NCBI GenBank assembly: GCA_024691105.1
Contig: JAILNY010000120.1
Coordinates: 1 to 17,467 of the forward strand
Reading direction: 5' to 3'
Origin: Treponema sp.
GTDB taxonomy: Bacteria > Spirochaetota > Spirochaetia > Treponematales > Treponemataceae
DNA: 17,467 nt
Notes under the pieces: generated by a model
Told to the model about the DNA's origin: nothing
The model's database searches: none
Seen by the model: only the letters and a program-made list of their open reading frames with translations
Shown: piece after piece, positions 13,090 to 17,467 of the stretch
Numbering within the stretch: position 1 is the stretch's first letter
Layout of the letters: each line of letters starts with the position of its first letter
Translations under genes and position numbers: made by a program

Positions 13090-16000
13090 AAAAATTAAGA
13101 CCGTTCTGTTAGCGGCTTTGCTTGCGGCAGGCGGTTTTTTTAATGTCTTTGCAGAAAATAAAAATACTCGCTATGTAATAAAGACTTTGTATTTTGATGT
13201 CATTTATAAAAGTCCTTCACGAGCAACTGCAAATCTTATAGCGGAAAATGTTGACCAGATTTATCTTGATTTACGCTCTTCTTTTCAGATAGAAGAATAT
13301 TTTCACTTTAAGCATTTTCCAATTTACATTGAATATTCCGAAGATGAACTGAATGCGATGTATACAGATTATCCGTTCAGACAAATTGTTCTCTATGATA
13401 CAGCTCCGACTTCGACGCTTATAAATTTTGACAATAATATTCTGTCGGTTTTGAAGCATGAACTTGCACACGCAGTTTCGCTTAATATCAAAAATAAGAT
13501 GAATGAGGTTATAAGCGAAATTATTTTTGACGGGTGGGGTAACTCGTTTTATACTTCTCCGACAACTGTGCTTGAAGGAATGGCCGTTCAAAAAGAAAGT
13601 GAAGGTGGACTTGGCCGTCTTAATGATCCTTTTTCGACCTTTATGATTAAGCAGGCCGCAATCGAAAATGTTTTTCCAGAATATCAGGAGACAACGGGTG
13701 CCCGCGATATTTATCCTTCAGGAACTGTGCCTTATATCTTTGGCGGTGCCTTTACTGATTTTGTAATTAAAAAATATGGTAAAGAGCGCTTTAAGGAATT
13801 TGCTGCGCGAATTAATGACGATTTAAAAAACTATAAATGGATTTACAGAAAGGTTTATAGCGCCGAGATCTGGGATGACTGGAATGAGTTTTATAAACAG
13901 GTTTCTGATTCAACCGGCGCGCTCGGAGTTACGGTAAACCCTTATGATACTGAAGGCGTTTTTGATTTTTATTCTGTGCTCGATGGTGGCTGCAATGCGG
14001 AAAATCGTACGGAAAATTTCGCGGAAAATCACGAGGGAAAGAGCGTGCATCAAAGTCTTGACCAACAAAACCGCGCGCAAAAAAATCGAGGTGTAAAACA
14101 AAAAGCACTTTCGCGTCCGTCTAAAACAACAAGCTTTATTACAAAAGAAAAAAGCGGTACTGCCTGGCTTTTTGAAGACAACGGTGAAGTCTGGTATACC
14201 GAGCGCGCCGGGACTTCAAACGGCGAGGGTACTTCAAACGACGCGTCCGCAAGAAACCTTTGTCGCCCTAAAAAACTTTTTACGATGCTGGGAGTTTCAA
14301 AGATTTCGTTTTCTTCTGACGGCCGTTATCTTGCTGTATCGCGAACCCTGCAGTATGCTTCTTCTACAAATAAGGTCTGCATCTATGATATGAAAAAAAA
14401 GACCTTCATTAATTTTGATGAGGATAGCTGTCGCGACGCGCAGGTCGTATACACAGAAGGTAAATATTACCTTGCTCTTGTAAAGACAGAAAGCCAGTAT
14501 TCTTTTTTGCAGATCTGGCAGATAAACGATAAAACCAATAGACTTGACTCGCCTTCAAAATTTATTCCTTTTTCGGTTTTACCTTTTGAACACGGCGATC
14601 TTGCCTTTAACCTTAGCGATGCCGGCGGCGGTTTTCTTGGTTATCTGTCAAAGCATGGAACATCGTATGCAGTGAATCTTTATTCATTTAAAAATCTGCA
14701 GCATTATGTAATCGATGTCCCGTCTGATATTTATATCAGGGATTTTAATGCCTGCTCATCCGGCAATTTTATTACAGGACAGAAAGGGCTTTTGTTTGCC
14801 TTTTCTTATGCCAGAAAAGAAACATTGCCGCGCCTTGGATTTATGTCTGTTCGCCTTAGCGAAGAAGGCTTGTATGATGCAAAATTTCATTTAATGCTGC
14901 AGGATTTATCAGGTGGAATTTTTTCTCCATCTGTTTATGTTGCATCTCAAAGCCAAAGGCTTCCGTCAATCGTATATTCATCGCATTTTTATACGCATTC
15001 AAAGCTGTCTGTAATAGATACAGATAATTTTGATTTTGAAAAACGCGAGGCAGTTGTTATAAAACTTCCGTCGACAGCAGATGAGGGCTTTGTTCAGGAA
15101 CAGCTTGAAACTCCGCCGGAAGAAGATGGGGCTCAAAAAGACAAAGTGCTCGATAAAAGATTTAATCCTTTTGAATATACATTCCGCGGTATCTTTGTTC
15201 CTGTTGGACTTGTTCCAATTTATAACGAACAGTTTATGATTCAGGATGCGGCGTTCCTTGGAATTACGTGGCATTCTAAAGGCTATCATTTTTCGTGCGG
15301 CTATGAACCGATTACAAATCTTGCAGGACTTCATTTAGTGCTTTTTGATTCAACGCCAAATAAAAATTTTTCGTATCGCCTTTGGGGAACTGCAATTTTT
15401 GACAGGAACGGCTTCCGTCAGACAGAAGATGAACTTTCGCTTACTGCAAAAATTCCTGTTTTGACTCATTCAAACATCGTGTTAGAAAATACCGAAAAAT
15501 TTTTTTATGGAAAGCCTAACAAGTTTCCATGGATGCCGGGCGCGGCCTCATCTGACAAAACGATTCTGTTTTTTTCATCTGTCAGTTCTGCCTTGTTATC
15601 TTCACTTAGAAAAACCGGAGCAGAGTATCACGCAAAGGGTGGAATTTATGCCGGCCCTGTTATCAGTTACAATTACATAAATAGTTCTGATCCGACAGAA
15701 AACGGCTACGGCCTCAATCTTGGATTTAGGGCAGGTTTTTCTGTTCCTAATATTCTTCCATTTGAAAATCCTGTCGGCTATACCTTTAATCTTCCGACAC
15801 AGGCAGACTTTCAGCTTTTTCCAAACATTGACCGCTTTATGTCATGCTCAGCATCGGTTGTGCTTTTTTCGCACGAAGTCCAGAAGGGAACTAAAAACGC
15901 CTTTATTCCGCTTTATTTAAACAGATTTTATTTTACGGCAAGCTACGAAGGAAATTTATATTATAAAGAATACGTCAATATGGCAGTTTCTAAACCGGAT

Positions 16001-16204
16001 AAAATTCCTGGCTATCTTGCCCAGTCAAAATACGCTGACAGTATAGGGCTTGGAATGGTTTGGGACTTGACTATAAATACGGGTAGTTTTTTTGAAAAGC
16101 TTGGTGCATTAAAGCTTTCGTGCGATGTGCTTTATGATATAAATCAAAAAGATGCGGGCAAGGGAAGATTTCACTTAAAAGTGCTCAGTCAACTTGTTTT
16201 TTAG
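13079..16204 (+). CDS. Exported zinc metallopeptidase with propeller-like middle and putative outer-membrane barrel
   Basis: A 1041-residue protein with a clear signal peptide (basic start KKIK, hydrophobic 8-22, cleavage after VFA at 25). Residues 36-275 resemble the peptidase MA-like gluzincin family: HELAH at 127-131 and a third zinc ligand candidate E166 in VLEGMAV. Residues about 340-690 contain strand-rich repeats such as ISFSSDGRYLAVS, typical of TolB/WD-like propellers. From about 720 to the end there are alternating hydrophobic/aromatic strands, ending in LSQLVF. A terminal Phe is the usual mark of outer-membrane barrels. The start is TTG 13079, chosen because it gives the complete signal peptide. 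GGTGG at 13069-13073 may serve as ribosome-binding site. Fold calls for the middle and end are by eye. Confidence 0.75.
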   Translation: MNAKKIKTVLLAALLAAGGFFNVFAENKNTRYVIKTLYFDVIYKSPSRATANLIAENVDQIYLDLRSSFQIEEYFHFKHFPIYIEYSEDELNAMYTDYPFRQIVLYDTAPTSTLINFDNNILSVLKHELAHAVSLNIKNKMNEVISEIIFDGWGNSFYTSPTTVLEGMAVQKESEGGLGRLNDPFSTFMIKQAAIENVFPEYQETTGARDIYPSGTVPYIFGGAFTDFVIKKYGKERFKEFAARINDDLKNYKWIYRKVYSAEIWDDWNEFYKQVSDSTGALGVTVNPYDTEGVFDFYSVLDGGCNAENRTENFAENHEGKSVHQSLDQQNRAQKNRGVKQKALSRPSKTTSFITKEKSGTAWLFEDNGEVWYTERAGTSNGEGTSNDASARNLCRPKKLFTMLGVSKISFSSDGRYLAVSRTLQYASSTNKVCIYDMKKKTFINFDEDSCRDAQVVYTEGKYYLALVKTESQYSFLQIWQINDKTNRLDSPSKFIPFSVLPFEHGDLAFNLSDAGGGFLGYLSKHGTSYAVNLYSFKNLQHYVIDVPSDIYIRDFNACSSGNFITGQKGLLFAFSYARKETLPRLGFMSVRLSEEGLYDAKFHLMLQDLSGGIFSPSVYVASQSQRLPSIVYSSHFYTHSKLSVIDTDNFDFEKREAVVIKLPSTADEGFVQEQLETPPEEDGAQKDKVLDKRFNPFEYTFRGIFVPVGLVPIYNEQFMIQDAAFLGITWHSKGYHFSCGYEPITNLAGLHLVLFDSTPNKNFSYRLWGTAIFDRNGFRQTEDELSLTAKIPVLTHSNIVLENTEKFFYGKPNKFPWMPGAASSDKTILFFSSVSSALLSSLRKTGAEYHAKGGIYAGPVISYNYINSSDPTENGYGLNLGFRAGFSVPNILPFENPVGYTFNLPTQADFQLFPNIDRFMSCSASVVLFSHEVQKGTKNAFIPLYLNRFYFTASYEGNLYYKEYVNMAVSKPDKIPGYLAQSKYADSIGLGMVWDLTINTGSFFEKLGALKLSCDVLYDINQKDAGKGRFHLKVLSQLVF
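14213..14240 (+). repeat. Short direct repeat in a low-complexity loop of the metallopeptidase gene
   Basis: ACTTCAAACG occurs at 14213-14222 and 14231-14240, encoding GTSNGE then GTSND. It lies in a polar region (residues about 300-395) that also has three GCGGAAAAT-like units near 13996-14027. The region looks like an expandable loop between the peptidase and the main propeller strands. Confidence 0.6.
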
Positions 16205-16242
16205 CCGATATTGAAGTAAAATATTAAGATAAGGGGAAAAAA

Positions 16243-16884
16243 GTGGCAAAATCAGGTTCAATCGGAAAAACAATAGTTCTTTTACTTTTGGTAATTATTC
16301 TTGCATTTGGAGGCCTTTTGTGGCTTGACGTGCTTGATGTGGTTCATGTAAAACCATTGTTTGCTCCTGTTTACAAATTACTTAATTTACAGCCCCAGAC
16401 TTCACAAACTTCGACAAATTCTAAGCCGCTTTTTGCCGATCTTGACATGGATCGCCTTGAAAAACAGCGCGAATCCATTGAATTATTACGTCAGGAAGTC
16501 GAAAAACGCGCTGCTGACACCGAAATCGTAGAAAAAAAGAACGAACAGATAGCTTTGGAACTCGAAAATCGCGAAAAATCTCTCGAAGAACGTGAAAAAA
16601 CATTCAACAATGAGAAGAAAAAGTACGATGATATACAAGTAAACATCGCACAGATTGCTGCAAACCTTGAAGGCATGGACCCGAAAAAAGCAGTTGCTAT
16701 CATGGAAGAAATGGATGACCAGCTGCTGATTGACGTTCTGCGAAAGGTTCAGGAAAGAGCTGAAGCTAATAAAGTAAGTTCAATGGTTCCTTACTGGCTT
16801 TCTTTGATGAAGGCTGAGCGGGCTGCAACTATTAATCGAAAATTAAGCGTAAAGCCTCTTACTCTTGAAGACGACGACGAATAA
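16243..16884 (+). CDS. flbB: Periplasmic flagellar collar protein FlbB (MotE-like)
   Basis: FlbB is a spirochaetal inner-membrane protein that forms the base of the periplasmic flagellar collar and helps stator assembly. Of 213 residues, about 10-29 form one transmembrane helix (IVLLLLVIILAFGGLLWL). Residues about 67-130 are a charged coiled coil, and residues 140-200 are a MotE/MgtE-N-like helical domain (NLEGMDPKKAVAIMEEMDDQ). The C terminus is acidic. Start is GTG 16243 with AAGGGG (16231-16236) six bases upstream. The gene is 38 bases after the preceding stop and 77 before the fliK-like gene. It is usually found in a long flagellar operon after fliJ, and here the gene before it is not flagellar. 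Confidence 0.85.
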   Translation: MAKSGSIGKTIVLLLLVIILAFGGLLWLDVLDVVHVKPLFAPVYKLLNLQPQTSQTSTNSKPLFADLDMDRLEKQRESIELLRQEVEKRAADTEIVEKKNEQIALELENREKSLEEREKTFNNEKKKYDDIQVNIAQIAANLEGMDPKKAVAIMEEMDDQLLIDVLRKVQERAEANKVSSMVPYWLSLMKAERAATINRKLSVKPLTLEDDDE

Positions 16885-16903
16885 AATCTGATTCAACCCT
16901 TGT

Positions 16904-16959
16904 GGTAACGTGAGTTGTTTATAGATTACGTTGTAATCTAGTACAAAATGGAGGTTACC
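16904..16959 (+). promoter_or_regulatory. Nested inverted repeats covering the fliK ribosome-binding region
   Basis: A perfect 8-base hairpin, TAGATTAC (16922-16929) with GTAATCTA (16933-16940), has a 3-base loop. Around it, GGTAAC (16904-16909) is complementary to GTTACC (16954-16959). The outer right arm takes the last G of the GGAGG ribosome-binding site (16950-16954) and the spacer before ATG 16962. In RNA this would form a long stem that could hinder ribosome entry, and as DNA the inner palindrome could bind a dimeric regulator. No T-run follows, so it is not a terminator. Confidence 0.6.
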
Positions 16960-16961
16960 GA

Positions 16962-17467
16962 ATGCAGGGACTGAATTTTCAAATTGATTCAACCTATATT
17001 CAAAGCACAATCCCCCAGAGCGACAGCCAGACTAATCAGGAAAATACGTATTCTGTATCGTTTATGGACATGGTTCATAATGAGCGCTCTTTAAGTGAAT
17101 TTAACAGCGCAGAGATAAAGAGTGCGGAATTTAAGCCGGATGATTCTAAGTATCGCAATGAGGATTCTGTTTACAAAACCGACACGGATGTAACAAAAAG
17201 TTCAAAAAAAGAAACTTCAGTAAACGCAGAAAAAACTTCTGCGAACAAGGATGTTAATAATAAGGATTATTCATCTTCTGACAAAACAGACAAGATGGAT
17301 AACTATGAAAGTAAAATAAAAACTGCAGAAAAAACTGACAGGGACACAGATGATTCTCAGGAAAAATCTGTCGTTGAAAAAATTAAAAACTCAAATCAGT
17401 TTTTGGCAGAATTAATGCATTCAGTTAAGAACGAAAAATTTGCAGCAAAGGATTCTGCAAATGCAGA
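16962..17467 (+). CDS. fliK: Probable flagellar hook-length control protein FliK, N-terminal part (cut by window end)
   Basis: An open frame runs from ATG 16962 to the last base (168 codons, no stop), with a strong GGAGG at 16950-16954, seven bases upstream. The product starts MQGLNFQIDSTYIQSTIPQS and is polar, rich in Ser, Lys, Asp and Thr, with few hydrophobic residues, like the disordered N-terminal half of FliK molecular rulers. The diagnostic C-terminal FliK domain is beyond the window, so the name rests mainly on position directly after flbB, where treponemes carry fliK followed by flgD. It could be another secreted or disordered flagellar protein. Confidence 0.65.
   Translation, partial: MQGLNFQIDSTYIQSTIPQSDSQTNQENTYSVSFMDMVHNERSLSEFNSAEIKSAEFKPDDSKYRNEDSVYKTDTDVTKSSKKETSVNAEKTSANKDVNNKDYSSSDKTDKMDNYESKIKTAEKTDRDTDDSQEKSVVEKIKNSNQFLAELMHSVKNEKFAAKDSANA

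Noticed and set aside
16204..16211. GCCGATAT resembling a sigma-28 -10 box (GCCGATAA) before flbB
   Set aside because: No TAAA-type -35 box lies at the required distance of about 15 bases upstream. The nearest TAAA is about 24 bases away.

Overview
The window reads as chromosomal DNA from a spirochaete, most likely a host-associated or rumen-type Treponema with an AT-rich genome. The main evidence is the spirochaetal flagellar gene flbB followed by a fliK-like start, a eukaryote-type hexokinase, an HTH-EIIA(Ntr) fusion protein, and frequent GTG/TTG starts. The genus call is inferred from gene content and protein character. No tRNA, rRNA, CRISPR array, transposase or prophage gene was seen.

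Layout. 1-51 is the tail of an upstream gene. 184-834 encodes a helix-turn-helix/EIIA(Ntr) fusion. 835-2088 (minus strand) encodes an exported transglutaminase-like protein that meets the previous gene end to end. It is divergent from an RluA-family pseudouridine synthase (2118-2747), with only 29 bases between the two start codons. 2798-4531 encodes an orphan exported solute-binding protein with an unrecognised N-terminal domain. 4532-4781 is a complex intergenic region: a GC-rich island of about 100 bases, a sigma-70-like promoter, and an intrinsic-terminator-like hairpin a few bases before the rimP ribosome-binding site.

4782-10820 is the classical translation/transcription operon rimP-nusA-infB-rbfA-truB, tightly packed (gaps of 0-17 bases). 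It covers 30S maturation, transcription elongation/termination, initiation factor 2, cold-adaptation ribosome maturation and tRNA pseudouridine-55. NusA carries an added C-terminal zinc ribbon, and IF2 carries a Gly/Arg-rich repeat tract. The attenuator-like leader suggests that NusA may control its own operon.

10917-11738 (ribF) and 11791-13089 (hexokinase) each have a promoter with the same extended -10 core. The ribF promoter is so close to the ATG that the mRNA is predicted to be leaderless, and this RibF appears to lack its riboflavin-kinase half. The hexokinase overlaps by 11 bases an exported protein of 1041 residues that combines a zinc-metallopeptidase head, a propeller-like middle and a putative outer-membrane barrel. 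The window ends in flagellar genes: flbB and the 5' part of a fliK-like gene, whose ribosome-binding site lies in a nested inverted-repeat structure.

The most promising places for something undescribed are the GC-rich island plus rimP leader, the peptidase/propeller/barrel protein, and the structured fliK leader. Everything here was read by eye, and no homology search or folding program was run.
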